Source of the DNA: Climacium dendroides
Lineage: Eukaryota; Streptophyta; Bryopsida; Hypnales; Climaciaceae
Assembly (NCBI GenBank): GCA_950106755.1
Contig: OX467088.1
Coordinates: 9,594,001-9,658,000 of the forward strand
Direction of reading: 5' to 3'
Length of the DNA: 64,000 nucleotides
The position numbers were made by a program, and so were the translations under genes. Under the pieces are notes generated by a model that worked only from the letters and a program-made list of their open reading frames with translations, was not told the origin of the DNA and did not search any database. This document shows positions 46,950-60,287 of this stretch, piece by piece; the first letter of the stretch is position 1; each line of letters starts with the position of its first letter.

Positions 46950-48264
46950 ACTCCCTTTGATTCCTTAAGTGTTTATTACTCAATTGACTACTTAATTGTT
47001 TATTACTTCTTTGACTCATTAACAAATTTGTTTTATTGATAAACTACTTTCCATATGGCTCTATCACTAATCCATGGATTTCAGTCATATCATTTTGTGA
47101 GATTGAGGGATTATCAATTAAATATTCCAAGGTGATTGTAAGCCTTTAAGTTGGCACTTGGAACTTAGGTTTTTTGGGGGGAGGGGGGTTGTCTAGTTTT
47201 GAATATATTTATGTGAAAAAATGCATAAAAAGAGAATTTGAGTGAGATTTGGTAGAAGTCCCTACTAATGCAGTGAGGGGTCTTTTTAAAAATGTAGAAT
47301 GCTTAAAACACCTTGTTTTTTCATTTCTAGAATCTAATTAAAAGTTTGCAAAGTTGATTAATCAATTCCAAGAGAATTTAGAGTCAAAAAGTTAGCTAGT
47401 CCTAGTGTCTTGTCCCATGCTAAAACTAGCCCTAAAAAGTATATGAAGCAAATTCGCTAAATGAAAACAATCCATTTTAGGTTTAGAGAGTCTAGGAAAA
47501 ATTACCATCCAATTCATGAAGAATTTGGATTAGTCAATTCTTATCTACCAGTAACTTTTGAAATATTGAGCTAGAATGCAAATGAGGCGAAGGGAGAAGT
47601 GACACGAGCACATAGAGAGGTGCTTTTAGCTTAAGAGCATGCCAGGAGTTAACATCAGAGCTAGTTGTTTCAAGATTCCTTGTTACTAGAATGATTTTTT
47701 CTCTGGGTGGAAATTATAAAGGAGTATTTAATTTTAGACTCCTTATGAATAGTGCAAAGAAAGAATTGAACTTGCACTTTGATTTTGGAAACTTCCTTAA
47801 AGTTATTCAAATTTTTTTTGAAATACCTTGATGACTTTGTAGGAAGTCATTCAACTACCTTTAAACATATTTGTAAATTCATAAAAATTACCCATATTGC
47901 GGTAAAATTCCACTAAAAATTAAAATAGATTTATTTGTGCTAATAAAGGACCCCACCAAGTTTGGAGGCATATTGACATTGGCAAATTATAGAACTGGCA
48001 ACAACAACATTGAATTCCAAGAAAATTTACAAGTAGGCGGTGGATTGACCAGCATACCAAGGGCTTACAATATCCAAATGTTGTAAATATCAATACTTTT
48101 CTTACTCATGTGAACCTTCTAGATAGCCCTTTTTAATTAGTTTCTTTTTAAAATGCAAATTTCAATAGTTGGAATTTTTGATTTAAAAAAAAATTATTGT
48201 TAGTGGTTTTTATGAACCGGAATGGCCTGGAAGTAGAGAGTGGGAAATTTTGTGGCTAATTAGG
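46950..48264. other. AT-rich intergenic sequence
   Basis: No gene or repeat boundary recognised between the MULE and the hAT MITE. Short ORFs only. Confidence 0.5.
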
Positions 48265-48753
48265 CTTGGGGGGTGCACTCCTCCTTCTTTTGATGTTAGT
48301 GTCCAAACAAAATTTTGGATCCCTATATAATTTTTGAATTTTAAATAAAATTAAATGAATAAAATATGAATTGATTTTTCTACTTTAAAATTTTATGTTC
48401 TGAATTATTGATATTTTTATTTGTTAATGATAATTAGTTACAAATTTTTGAAGTAAAAAATATACATTGTAGAACTGAAAAATAACTTTCACACCCCTAT
48501 AAGAAAAAATTGTCTAAAAAATGAATTGTCTAAAAATTGTCTAAAAATATTTGAGTTAAAAAAACATGCCATTTTAGTGCGTTTTTTTACCTCTTCTAGA
48601 AATCATTCTATATTTTATTTGAGTTCGAAATTTTGGGAGTAGAATCCTATAGTCATTAGTAAGCAATGCTCAAAATTTGAAGTTAAAATTATAGTTTATT
48701 AGAAACCACTTGTTTGCACGTTTGTTGCAGTAGAACTAAGTGCACCCCCCAGG
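48265..48753 (+). mobile_element. hAT-type MITE, complete copy
   Basis: The ends read CTTGGGGGGTGCACT and, reverse-complemented, CCTGGGGGGTGCACT. The 8-bp flanks are identical: TAATTAGG at 48,257-48,264 and 48,754-48,761. The copy is 489 bp long, AT-rich inside, and non-coding. It matches 1-250 directly and 10,245-10,805 in inverted orientation. An 8-bp duplication and GGGGTGCAC-type ends fit the hAT superfamily. Confidence 0.85.
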
Positions 48754-49197
48754 TAATTAGGACCTTGTAGATAGAATGGTACAATCGATTTTTTATTTAG
48801 AGTTGTTCCCTAAAAGGCTAAAAGATAGAGAGGATCATCTAGTAGTAGATTGGACTTTTTTAGCATAATTAGCAATAATTTAAAGGTATTTTTAGAAATA
48901 TCTTAGAAAAAATCAAAGATTTGATTTGGACAAGATCTCAAATATTAAATGCAAAATGCAAAATTAAACAATTGAAAGATTATTTTTTTAAATATCTTTA
49001 GATTAATTAGGATTAGTTTCCAAAATGTTTATAACTTAGGAAAATATCTAGGTAATTTGGGAAAATATCAACTGGTAAACAAAGGAAAGGGTGGCCATGG
49101 GAAAGTATAAAAGGCCTCTCTTCCATTGTTTCCAGTATCTCCACCTCCATTTTTGTGATTTTTGCTTGTTGACACATTGTCAATGTGATATTCAAGG

Positions 49198-49932
49198 GGG
49201 TGATTGCAAGAAACACCTGTCGATTTTGTTGCATTTTCACAGTACTCATGTTTTTTCTTCTGTAGTACTTTAAAAATAGAAAACTAATTTTTTTTAAATT
49301 AAAAAAATATGAATTATGTATATACTTCTAAAATGAAGGTTTGCAGAGAAGGAAATGTGTAGGAAAATTCTCTAACTAGGAGAACTTGAAAAGTACCAAA
49401 TCTCAAGAAAATAGGACTTTTGATGTGAAAATTAGTTAAAAATAGTAAAAACAAGTAAACACAAAAAATAAAAAGTGGACATTTTTAAGAACTTTATGAA
49501 GATGTTCATTCACCAAAAAACTTACAAAAATAATATTTTATATGTTTCAAAATGCAAGCAGAAGGAAGCTCTCTTCATAGACTTCCACACCACACAAAAT
49601 TAATTATTTTTAAAAACCCTTTGGTGAAAAGTTGTATTTATATGTAAGGAAGAACTCCATATAATTTTATTGATGTAGGGTATATGAAAAAGGTACTCAA
49701 AAGTACTAAAAACCTCCAAATTGGCAAGTGTGACATTTATTTCGGGCCTATTTTTGGATAGTAAATTATTTTTGAAAATTACCAAAAAATCTAGGAAGTT
49801 GTAGGATAGTCATGAGTACCTTCCTTGTAAATCTTAAGTCATTCGAAGGTAAAACACAAAAATTATGGTCAAAAAACAACTCAGCCCGCAACGTGTGACA
49901 GAAAATAGTACAAGTGTTTCTTGCAATCACCC
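49198..49932. mobile_element. 735-bp MITE present only in copy B
   Basis: The ends are GGGTGATTGCAAGAAACAC and its reverse complement, an almost perfect terminal inverted repeat of about 23 bp. AAGG flanks both sides (49,194-49,197 and 49,933-49,936), and copy A shows the empty site TATTCAAGGTTGT at about 683-695. AT-rich and non-coding. The 4- or 5-bp duplication and GGGTG ends do not identify a superfamily with certainty. Confidence 0.85.
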
Positions 49933-52021
49933 AAGGTTGTAAAGCCATTCTTATATTTTTTTTGTTTTTTGAGTATGTACTCATATTCTCAAAGGATGTG
50001 GAGGTCCCTACAAGTGGATTGATTTCATTACTTTACTCTTTGGGAGGTTTAGTCTCCCAAATTGAGCTTATTAGAGTTTGGGAGGTTTGGTCCTCCAAAT
50101 TCTTAATTCCTTTAAGTTTTCTAAGTTTCATACCAACACTTAAGGACCTTCCAACCAAATTCTAGTGATGCCATCAATTGGAACCTTAGCATTTTTTTTA
50201 AGTTTGAATTTGGGAAGTTTGGTCCCCAAATTCTTGATTTAAAAAAAAATTGAGTCATTTGGAGAGAGTTGTTTGTGGTAGTCTCTCAAAGTCTTGTTAT
50301 AGTCAATTTTCTTAAGTTATGTTGCTTTTAAATCATTCCATGACATTGTACTAGCTCCTTGTGTGACATTCTCCAATTCAGTGGCATCTCCCTAGAGCCC
50401 TTGACTTGTAGCCATGTACTAACTTAAAATTGTGGGAATTACAATGGGTACTAAGTTTGAAAAATTTAAGGTGGTGAAGTTTTGACTTTGCCAAAAGTTT
50501 TCCAAACTATAATTTGGCCAAAATTTGTTGTACAACAAAGTATTGGTCTATCATTTTTAAAGTGTTGGTCAAACCACTAAATAAGTAAACCTTACTATAA
50601 AAAAAAATACTTCAAAACTATAGGGGATACCTTTTGTTACCATTTCCACAAAATTTTTACTAGAGTTGCCCCCACATGGTGAAGTTCTGACCTTAAAAGT
50701 TTGGGCTAGAAAGTATTTAACCCCTAAAGGATTGTTTGTCCCATCAGGGGACAATTTGGATCCAAGTAGGTTCCTATTGCCTCAATTTGTAGTGAATATT
50801 TTTGAATTTTTTTTGAGGATGTATAATTCTTATTTCAATTAGTGCCCAGAAGAAAAAATTTATGGCACAATAAGTCAAAAATGGAGGTCAACGGGCAGCA
50901 CAAAAAAATAAAAAAATGTCAAAATAATTTTTTTAAAAATTTCCTAAAATTTTATATTTTTATTCACATTTAAAGCTTTGATTCATTCTATTTGGATTAG
51001 TGATGAGAAAGTTATGGATTATTTTAGTTTTTTGGGCTGTTTAAGCATATTTTTGAAAAAATAACTTATAGGATTTATTTTTGAATGCAGTTTTTGACAA
51101 TTTTTCAAAACAAATTGTTAGACAAGGTTAGGTTTGCTTTCTAAAACAATCTCATTGTTGGAATTATTGTATTTCAATTTCATCCTAGAACTATTAATGA
51201 TTTGTTTTTTCTCTCAATCTTTAACCTATTTCTATTTAATAATTTTTTAACAAGTGAAAATTTAAAAAAAATTTATTGAATTTTTTTCTTAGATTCTCAA
51301 CTCAACTATTCAACATAAAAACTTTAAAAATCAAAATCAATAGTACAAAAACTTTTAGTTAAAAAGATTCAAAGCCAAAAAATCTAGTCAAACAAGTTGC
51401 AAAAAACTTGTTTTCTTCACTTTGGATGCAAATATCTTGCAATCTATGTAGTCAAATTTGATGAAATGCTTACCACATGTTTTTAGATAAGTTAAGTACG
51501 AAATCCTACAGTTAAATTTTTGAAAAAAATATTTTTTGCTTTTCTTAGGTGAATGCAACAAAAATGGTAGTTTTGAGTGGTTTTTGACAAAAAGAAAACA
51601 CCCTCAAGGCTTTAGGGGTTAAACTAAACCATTTTCATGTGGCCTTTTCCATGTGGCCAGGGGCTATTCATTGAGATGGAAATTCAAACTTCTCATTTCC
51701 TCCAATCACTATAATACAAATGCAATTTGGTTGGTGAAGATTTGACTTGCTTTGAGTATTTAAAGCTCATAGGTTTGTTTTGTCTTCTCCTTTTCATTTT
51801 TCCCCAATATAGTGACATCTCTCTCAACTTTCTTCCTTTTACTTAGTGTTGTGGAATTTTACATGATTAGATAGAATTTGCTTTCAAGTAGAATTAGAAG
51901 AAAAGACAATTAAAAGCCCCCCAAACATTAGAATTTAGGAGTGTGTTAAGTGAGTCTTGGGGTTTGAAAAATCCCCCCCCCCCCCCCGCGCAAAACCCCT
52001 CAAAAGAGTAGTTATACGGTA

Positions 52022-55000
52022 CACTAATAATGTTAATTAGTGTTTAATGAAGATTAGTGTAGTCTACAATGTTTACCCTTGAACACCAATTTCCAACCAC
52101 TTTCCATTTAGTGTTGGCAGTATTGTAGGACTTGAAATCAATGCACCGCCTTCCGCTTCCACCACCTCTCCTCTCCGCCTTGCTCTCTTCGCTCCGCCTG
52201 TCTCTCTCCGCTCTGCTTGGCTCAACCCCGTAAGGACATTGCGAGTGTACACAGAGTTGCATTTCCAAGTATTACGCTTTTTGAATTAATTGGTTTTTGA
52301 TAAATTGTGATGATTTTTGGTTCTGTAGTTTTATTTCACTACAAGATCTAGATGTTCGTGTTCATTCTAGGTGCACATACCTTAGCCTCAATTGATTGGT
52401 GTACCTAGTTTGTTAAATTACCCGAGGTTATGGATGTTTTTTGTGTCATTCTGATAGGTTTGTGGCTTCTTTTTGCAAATTAACTAAGTGGTTACACTAC
52501 AATTACACTGCAAATTCTTACTCAAGCTAATCTTTAGATGGCAACCCACGTGGCTTTTGTTCTTCCAGTGGATCTCAATGATCCTAGTAGATGGCCGGAA
52601 AGACAACAGTCTAATACCTCAGTAGATCCACACCCTACTGTCTTCAACGCAGACCTCCACTGTGCCCATGTTGTGGACATCCCAGTTGGTAGACTCATAG
52701 AGGACAACTACAATGAGAATCTTTACATTGGTAGCGGAGCAAATCCCCCACATCGCCCTACTGCTCTAGCGAACCATTTTGTCAATGTCGACCCCCTTCA
52801 TGTAGGTGCACCGTCTTCAGTACATGCCTTGAATTTAATTGCAATATTTTGTAGTGTTGATTTCATAAATTCTGCTTGCTTAGAATTCCATTTACATAAT
52901 GAAATTATGAAATCAATTCATTCACTACGAATACTTGCATGATCAATGTGATTAAGCTTATTTCCAAGTTCAAATTCATATTGCAATGAACTCATGAATT
53001 CATAAACCTTTAATGGTATACACATCGTACAAGTGAATGTAGCTTAGGCAACCAATCTTTTATTGCACAATCTTCATTATGTGGATTGAAATTAAACAAA
53101 ATGCTGAAGCATCAAGAATTTTTCTATCCATACAATTTTGAAAATTTGACTAAATTCTCAAATCCAATGAATTATTGCGATCACTTGCTTTATATGTTAG
53201 CATCCAAACTTCAAGATCTTGCTTGTTTTTTATTTTTATTTTAAATTACAAATGTATTTCTGAATATAAATTTAGAAGTTAGTTTTACATTCTCAATTTT
53301 ATTTTAAGTTTAAATTCTAGAGTATCATATTCTTAATTCTTAATTCAAATTCATGAGTTCATTGCAATAATTTTACAATAATTTCAAATTGAAAATTAAG
53401 GATTAAGAATTTATAGTAACTTCAAATTTAAATTTAAAAAGCATCACAATAATTTCAATTTCAAATCTAAATTTATTCATTTAATTTTCAATTTTGAATT
53501 GTCAATCAAATTTTTAGTTCTCTAAATTTTTTTGAATTCCATTTTAAACCGTCAATTTCATTCTAAATTTAATACTTAGTTCACTTCTCAATTCAATTTT
53601 GAATTAATGTAATATGGTTTTCAATTTAAAAGATGCTTAAGAGAAAATATTTGTTGAATAATATATTGAGGAAGAATTGTTTTAAATATGATTTGTTTTC
53701 TACATGTTGTTTTGTAGGTCGTCCACCTCTTCATGTTCTTCTTGTCAACACCTCTTCACGATGCTTGCAACAAGTTTCCACTCTTCTCAACCGAAAAATA
53801 GTCATTGCATGGATGGTAGAAGATGAAGCAATTCACAGACTTGTTGGTTTCAATGGACACATTATTCAAGCTTTTCCTGAGCACTTTCGAGGTCAGAAAG
53901 CTACCAATTATATAAGAGCTATACGATGGTGGCAACAATGAGGCAACTACATTGAAGTTGATGAAGAATTATAATTAACGTGCAACCACAATCAAGTTGG
54001 CAAACAGAAGAGACTCCACTTCAAAGCCAAGACAGGACATGGCAAGAAGCGCTCTGATTGGGTCCAATGGTTGTATCCAAGGGTCCTGGAGGCTTTCGAA
54101 GGACTTCGAAAATCTGGTGTGAAATTTTCTTCCAAAATTTTGTTAGAGTTGGCTCTAGAGGTGTTACTGGGTCCAGAGTCAATTTATACCGCTGAATCCA
54201 TTGATCCTATAGACTAGAAATTGCTCACCAGCAAATTGTGTCATAGTTGGATTCAATAGTTTATGGGAGTACATAACATTGTATTCGTATCACAACGCAG
54301 CAGGCTCTCTTGTAGTCTTGAGAAGGAACTTCAAATTGAAATGCAAACTGCATTTTATTTAGGAGTCTTGTAGAGAGGGTTCCAATCCAATGTTTTGGAT
54401 GAGAATTTAATGGAAAATATAGATGAGACACACTTTGTTGTCAATGTTGACAATGGCCGGACATTGGGTTTTCGGAGAGATACCACGGTGAAATATACTA
54501 AGTTAGTTTCAGGTGGAAAGTCTATGACCATGGTGGTCAGAGTCTCTGGAGGTCGTAGATCAACTATTGAAGCTCCTATGTTGATTTTTACAAATTAAAA
54601 TAGAAGCTATCCTATTTGGAGATTGGAGGATAACATCCCTGGAGTTTTATATAGGAATGGTTCAAAAGGTTGGATGGATCAATCTATTTTCCCTGAGTAT
54701 TTTAAGGAAGCTCGTGCTTTTCAACCTGACCTTCACCAATGGTTGAAAATTGTATGAGTAGATAATTCTACTACACATAAGATAACTCTAGTGTTGAGAG
54801 ATGTTCTAGCAACTAAGAATACCACTTTGAGGTATTTGCCTCCATGCTCCACCCACTTATGCCAACCTGCAGATACCTTTATTATTTCAAAGATAAAGGA
54901 TGCTTGGACTACTCGTTGGGAAGCCAAAAAGACCGAATTGATTCAATCAAATGCATGGCAAAATATCCCTCGTGAAGACAATCAGTGGTCTAGCAAATTG

Positions 55001-55552
55001 ACAAATCCAGGTAAGAGATTTTTTTTGCAATTGGTAGCGGATAGTGTAGAAGATGTGAATAGGCAAGTTGATTTTGGCAATATGTCTTATGCCAGGAAGG
55101 CCATGATCCGTTGTGGCATGGCCTTAGATGTTGATGGTTCATGGAATGTGAACCAATTGTTTCCTCATCTACAACAAATTGACAAATCCAAGGTCAAGAA
55201 GTGCCTAATTTTATTAGAACACCCTAGAAATATTTTCTAGTGCTTTGCACTATATGCAATGGACACATGTTTGTAATAAAATGGTTGGCTTTTTGAAAAT
55301 GTCTTCTTCATTGTTTCATGATTTTTGTGCCAAAGTCTATAAAATATGGTTCGTTTTTTTGAAATTGGAAAAGAGTGGTACTCTCAATAAACACTAAATG
55401 TCAACTTTGTAAAATTTGGAAGGTGTAAAACATCATGGGTGATGGCAATTAGAGTTAAGTTGAAATTTAGTGTGTACACATTATTGATTCAATTGACATT
55501 TAGTGTTCAAGTTCGTAATTAGTGTTACAAACACTAATTAACATTATTAGTG
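52022..55552 (+). mobile_element. 3.5-kb pogo/mariner-like DNA transposon present only in copy B
   Basis: The left end begins CACTAATAATGTTAATTAG, and the right end is its exact reverse complement over 24 bp. TA flanks each side (52,020-52,021 and 55,553-55,554), and copy A lacks the element at 2,797. A TA duplication is diagnostic for Tc1/mariner-pogo elements, and a broken DDE_1-type transposase gene is inside. Subterminal words such as CACTAAATGTC and TTTAGTGTT echo the MITE-like segment at 18.9-19.4 kb. Confidence 0.9.
52538..55240 (+). pseudogene. Pogo-like DDE transposase, degraded
   Basis: The coding parts are an N-terminal exon from ATG 52,538 (MATHVAFVLPVDLNDPSRW), a probable intron to about 53,718 ending TTTTGTAG, then GRPPLHVLLVNTSS. 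The catalytic region follows: NIDETHFVVNVDNG (about 54,415-54,460) for the first aspartate, VDNSTTHK (54,757-54,785) for the second, LPPCSTHLCQPADTF (54,833-54,880) for the third. This is the DDD pattern of DDE_1 proteins (pogo/Tigger/Jerky family). In-frame stops at about 53,939, 54,216, 54,371, 54,596 and 54,756 inactivate it. The element probably moved when another copy supplied the enzyme or before the stops arose. Confidence 0.8.
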
Positions 55553-57088
55553 TAGTGTTGTGTTAGGAGGGTAATTAAGTCTTAAATTTTAGAATTAGTG
55601 TCTATTAGTATTAAGCTAATCAAGGATAAGTTTAGTGGGTGGTAGTTTTATATACAGTTTTTTCCCTTCAAAATCAAGGACCACTGAACCAATCCGTGAA
55701 GAGAACATAGTCAAGGAACACAGCCGGGAGCGGCCAGGAACAACCGGAAACGCAATCAAGGGAACAATGTAGGGGTCTCGGCGAATGGTGCCTTGACACA
55801 ATAGCATCGTGGGAGAGGGGTCTCAGGCAATCCCTGAGTGCCACGTGTCATACCAAGAGGATCAGAGAATTGAAAGGTGACTGAGTAGGATCAGCAAGCA
55901 AGGATCACCAATGTGCAAGGTAAGTAAACATTCAGATTAAATCAATTTGAATTACAGGCCATCACTATCATTTATTTTCAGGATCGGATTTTTGATGCTA
56001 AAATTAGATTTCAAGATGAACTTTCCAAAAATATAAACAACTAAAAATAGCAACTTGGTTAGGTTTTATTTAACTTCAAAGCTTTGCAAACACAAATTAG
56101 ATTTTGGTGCCTTGGGCATTTAGGGGTTAAGGTGAAGGTGTCCAAAACCAATCAAATACACAATTTTGGACATGATCTAGAGTAGTACAAGGCAAAAAAC
56201 AAATATTTTTGTAGTCACATTCATTTTATAGAAATGACGAGGATTGCAAATTTTTTGGTAATTTTATTGCTTGAACTGAAATTACTATGAACTTTGGGAG
56301 GCAAAAAGTACTTTTGACTGTAAGCCAATGTCTAGACTCTTTTCATTTTGATCATTCAAGAACTACTTTCCTATTTATTGCTTCTTACTTTCTTGCTCAC
56401 TACTTTGGAACATGTGTCATGAACTAAATAGTCCAATCGTTACAAAAAAGTTGGACCCTATAAGGGGCTGCTTCCCAATATTAAAAATGACTCACTACTT
56501 CTCACTTTGAGGACATTCCTTTGTAATGATAACAGTACTTGTCATTTTTTCCAAGAAAGGGCAGCCCATGATCTCAGTGATCGTGTGGTAGCGATTAGGT
56601 TGAGGGACGGGCAGCATAATCATGACTTGTCGTAGTCGTGTCCTTGTGGAGTTTAGGCGCGGTAAAATTGGCGCGAGATGTATGACCTGGCAGATGTATC
56701 CCGCCTAACGGTTATCTTGCATTCAGCTGAACTTGCAACATGTATCCTAATTACAATTGTAGCTTTGAAATTCTTCATTCCCGCCTTCAAATTTTGTACT
56801 GGTTGGGTGTCGATGCTGATACTGCACTGTTGTCGATGTTCATTGCTGTGTGCAAGCACAACACAACTGCACAGCTCGATCAGATGACCTGCACAGCTCA
56901 ATCGATAGCTCGATTGATAGTGAGATAGGCGGAAAGCGGGAGAGACATCGTCGTCCTGATGTAGACGTCCACCAATCTGGACTCAGTAATTGTCCGGTAC
57001 AGTAATTGTTGAGGTTCAAGTTATTGAGGTGATGCGTTTTGTGAGGAAGAGTACGTGTAGCTACTTGGTGTAGTTTATATTGAGATCC

Positions 57089-60000
57089 ATGGCACTTGGG
57101 GATGTTACGAATGTGCCACCTTATAAAGCGCAGGTAACGATTGATGGCAAGTATGTGCCACTAATTCAGAGAGGAAAATTCCTGCATGAACAAGTGTCAA
57201 AGTTGTGCTTCTCAGAGAAGAGAAAGGCTGGCCTCACTGCCATAGATCTTTGGATGGACGGGTCTTTGTATCCAAATGACCCTAGAACAGGCAAGCGTCC
57301 AAAGTTGAATTGCTTGAAGGATTTGGTAGAATTCGTTGGGGAGGGAGAGAATGGCATGCTTGGATACGTCAAGAGTCTAGTATTAGATAGTGCTGGAGGC
57401 TACCAAAGGGACGTGGACCGCTATGTTGTAGAAATTTTGTTTCTAAAGGAGTATGTGTCAAACTTGCAAAGTCAAATTGACTTACAATCATCGAGGCTCT
57501 TTGATGTTCCGAATTTGCAGTCAATTATTGCGAATTTAGAGTTGCAGAAGACTTCAACTGAGGATCGCATGCAGCAAATGCAATTAGAGGTTGATGCTCA
57601 AATAGTCGTGAGAGAAGATATGAGAGTGGCTGCAATTGCAGTAAGAGAGGGGCATGTAATTGAAAAAAAAAATCTGATAGAGATTCATAATGCTAAACTG
57701 CAATCTGTTAGATTAGACCTCTACAAAACGAAATCAACTCTCTCCCGCCTCACTCAGAAAATGAATCAACTGCAAAATACTACGTTCGGCTATCGCAGCC
57801 AAATTCGGCAGCGAAGAGATTTGTCTTCCTTGTCACAAAAAGGAGGACATGCGAAGTTTGTACGGAGATTGGCTCGTACAATTGTAGGACCACAAACAGC
57901 TAGAGCTGTACATGAACAAAACATGATTGAGGGTAGAACTCAACGATTGCATGGCGACGAATCAACCCAAGCAGAGAGCGGTCGTGTTTTTGCTAGCCTG
58001 CTGTCGAGAACTGAGGTTAGTACGCTGTTGCAAGATCCGAAAATGATTCCAGTCGGAGAAAAACTTGTAAATCAGTACTTTGATAAAATTGGAGAGATCA
58101 TGGGCCCAGAAAACGTTCTTGAAATATGTGACCGAAATAGTATAATACAAAATGGTTACGCTGCTTACCACAAAAAATTCAGTAGCACTGTGAAGGTCGT
58201 AGGGCGTGGAAACCTACGGGTTAGTTGCATGGCAAATCTGCATCAGGTTACACTATTACGAAGGGACTTGAATTCAAGATTGGAGGACTACATCGGTTCA
58301 TATTCTCATATTGAGAATGAGTTCATTATCGCACAGCCAGCAAAGTCCAAGACCAAAGTTTCAACTAAGGTTGTCTTGTCCTCTCGGAATTCATTCTTTG
58401 TGGATATAGAGAAAGTTCAGCAAACAATGGTCCGTCTTTACAAGATTACTACAACAGGTATTATACTACTCTTCTACTATTTTGAAATGGGTACGTATTG
58501 AATTCTCTAAGTTAGGGTTTGTTATGAAAGCTAGACCTCATTTTGGATGCGTGTTTTATTGCTTTGCAGAAGTACAGGGAGATCCTCTCATCTTCGTACT
58601 CAAGCTTGATGAAGCAGAAATTATCCATGCACAGAAATTGGAAAGAGTGTTGATTACCTTAATGAATCGTGCCCTGGATCCATCAATTTCTTCCATTGAT
58701 CCGAAGTACTTTTCCGTTCAGTCTGAACGAGAGGTATGGCTTGCAGCTTTTCAAGTACCAAAAGAATGTCACGAGGTTCTTGAATGGGTTTTCAAGCAAA
58801 CAACATTTCCAGAGTTGATCCGAGCTCAAGAATCTGGGCAACTACTGACAGTTTCAGGTGTAGGAGACTTCAAAGTGCGCTGGTACTTAGCAGCTGACTT
58901 AAAAACAATAAAATGCATGTACGGGTTACAACATGGAGCCAACTGCAAATATGCTTGCATTTATTGTCTACAGGAGAGAACAAAGCTTGCCATTGTGACC
59001 CAAGCTCAAGCAACTACATCAATGACAAGAAGATCAAATTCATGGAATGGAGGCCTCTTCTCGTCAAGTGTGTATGAGAAACCGATTGTTGGTGCTCGGA
59101 CTCTTATGCGTTGGAAACCAATTTTCCTGATCCCATTAGACAGAGTCCATATATGCACTCTTCATGCTATGAACCGGATAGTTGAGAAGATTTTACATCT
59201 TCACTTCATGTTTATTTGGACAATTCGTGATAAAACCATACAGGCTGCTGCAATTAACGACATGCAGAAAGTTCTATCTGCCATTGGAATGCATGGCAGT
59301 AACGTGATTATCTTCAAGGATGCAGAATTGTCAGGAAAATCAAATAGCGTTCCTAACAAACCTAGTCTCTCTGGAGCCAATTGCGCTAAACTCTTTAAGC
59401 CAAGTACCTTGCCTGGAGGATCCAACATTGTTTGAAAAGACGTAGTGGCAGCTACACACAATTTCTTGGACAGTGGAGACGCAAAGAAAAGTCAGATGGA
59501 CATGTGGGAGGCCCTACAAGATCTTCGACAGTACTTCACAAAATTGACTTTGACGAACGATCAAAGACACGAATACCGAGCTAAAGCCCAAAAGTGGGGT
59601 CGGCTTTTTGTCACTTGCTTCGGTGAACATCACGTAACTCAATACATGGTAGATACAATCTTTCCTTTCTCATTCTGCTTTGAATTCAAAGTCGGTGTTT
59701 TTTTCTTTTCTCTGCAGCTACAGGTACTAAAACTTGTCTACCGTATGTGCTCCAGCATATCATCGTCAAACACACTCCATTTTTTGTTGAAGAATACGGA
59801 TCGCTCTCCGTGTGGTCCTGTCAAGGGATGGAGAATTCTCATCACGCTGCCAAAGCTGCCTACCAACGTCATACCCAACATGCAGGTGGTCAACAACAAA
59901 CAAAGAGTGCATTGCATCAAACCTTTGAACATTGGTATCGTATTATAGCCCATCGTTTCAGAAACATTGAAGAAGAAGTAGAAAAACAACCATCAGCAGA

Positions 60001-60169
60001 GGAACAAGAGGATATTAAAGCAACTATTCAAGCTCGGCGTGAACGATCTCTTGCTTCAAGCGCAGCTGCACATTGGGCCGAATGGAAGAATAATTGTACT
60101 CGACAAGGTTCTCGATGGATACCTCATGCTTCTCAATCTTCACAAGAAGATTCCAGTTTGCCGACCTAG
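57089..60169 (+). CDS. DDE-type transposase of the 5.85-kb element, intron-containing, nearly intact
   Basis: The start is ATG 57,089 in a good plant context (CCATGG). Exon 1 (57,089-58,457) holds a DNA-binding-like N terminus and a coiled coil (about residues 120-240). Intron 58,458-58,569 (GTATTA...TTGCAG) joins in phase to exon 2 (from 58,570), which reads VQGDPLIFVLKLDEAE, then GLQHGANCKYACIYC (a CxxC zinc knuckle), and PLDRVHICTLHAMNRI. Exon 3 (about 59,718-60,169) reads VEEYGSLSVWSCQGMENSHH and AAYQRHTQH, the probable region of the third acid (QGMEN). The overall pattern, H-GAN-YACxxC, LH...R, QGxExxHH, is that of a widespread DDE transposase group with an inserted zinc knuckle (CMC/KDZ-like); I cannot name the family. 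Defects: a TGA at 59,433-59,435 and a one-base phase mismatch at intron 2 (59,649 to about 59,717). Confidence 0.7.
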
Positions 60170-60287
60170 CCATTTAGTGCTCGAATTTGGAGACTTCGGG
60201 GTGGTAGAAACTCCTCTGCAGTAAGCGTTTTTTCTTGCCGTTTGTTGATCTACAATCATGCATCAGAATTGTTCTAATTAGAGATAA

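Noticed and set aside
56440..56442. TTA/TAA as a PIF/Harbinger target duplication of the 5.85-kb element
   Set aside because: TTA on the left and TAA on the right are inverted, not direct, copies, so they belong to the terminal inverted repeat.
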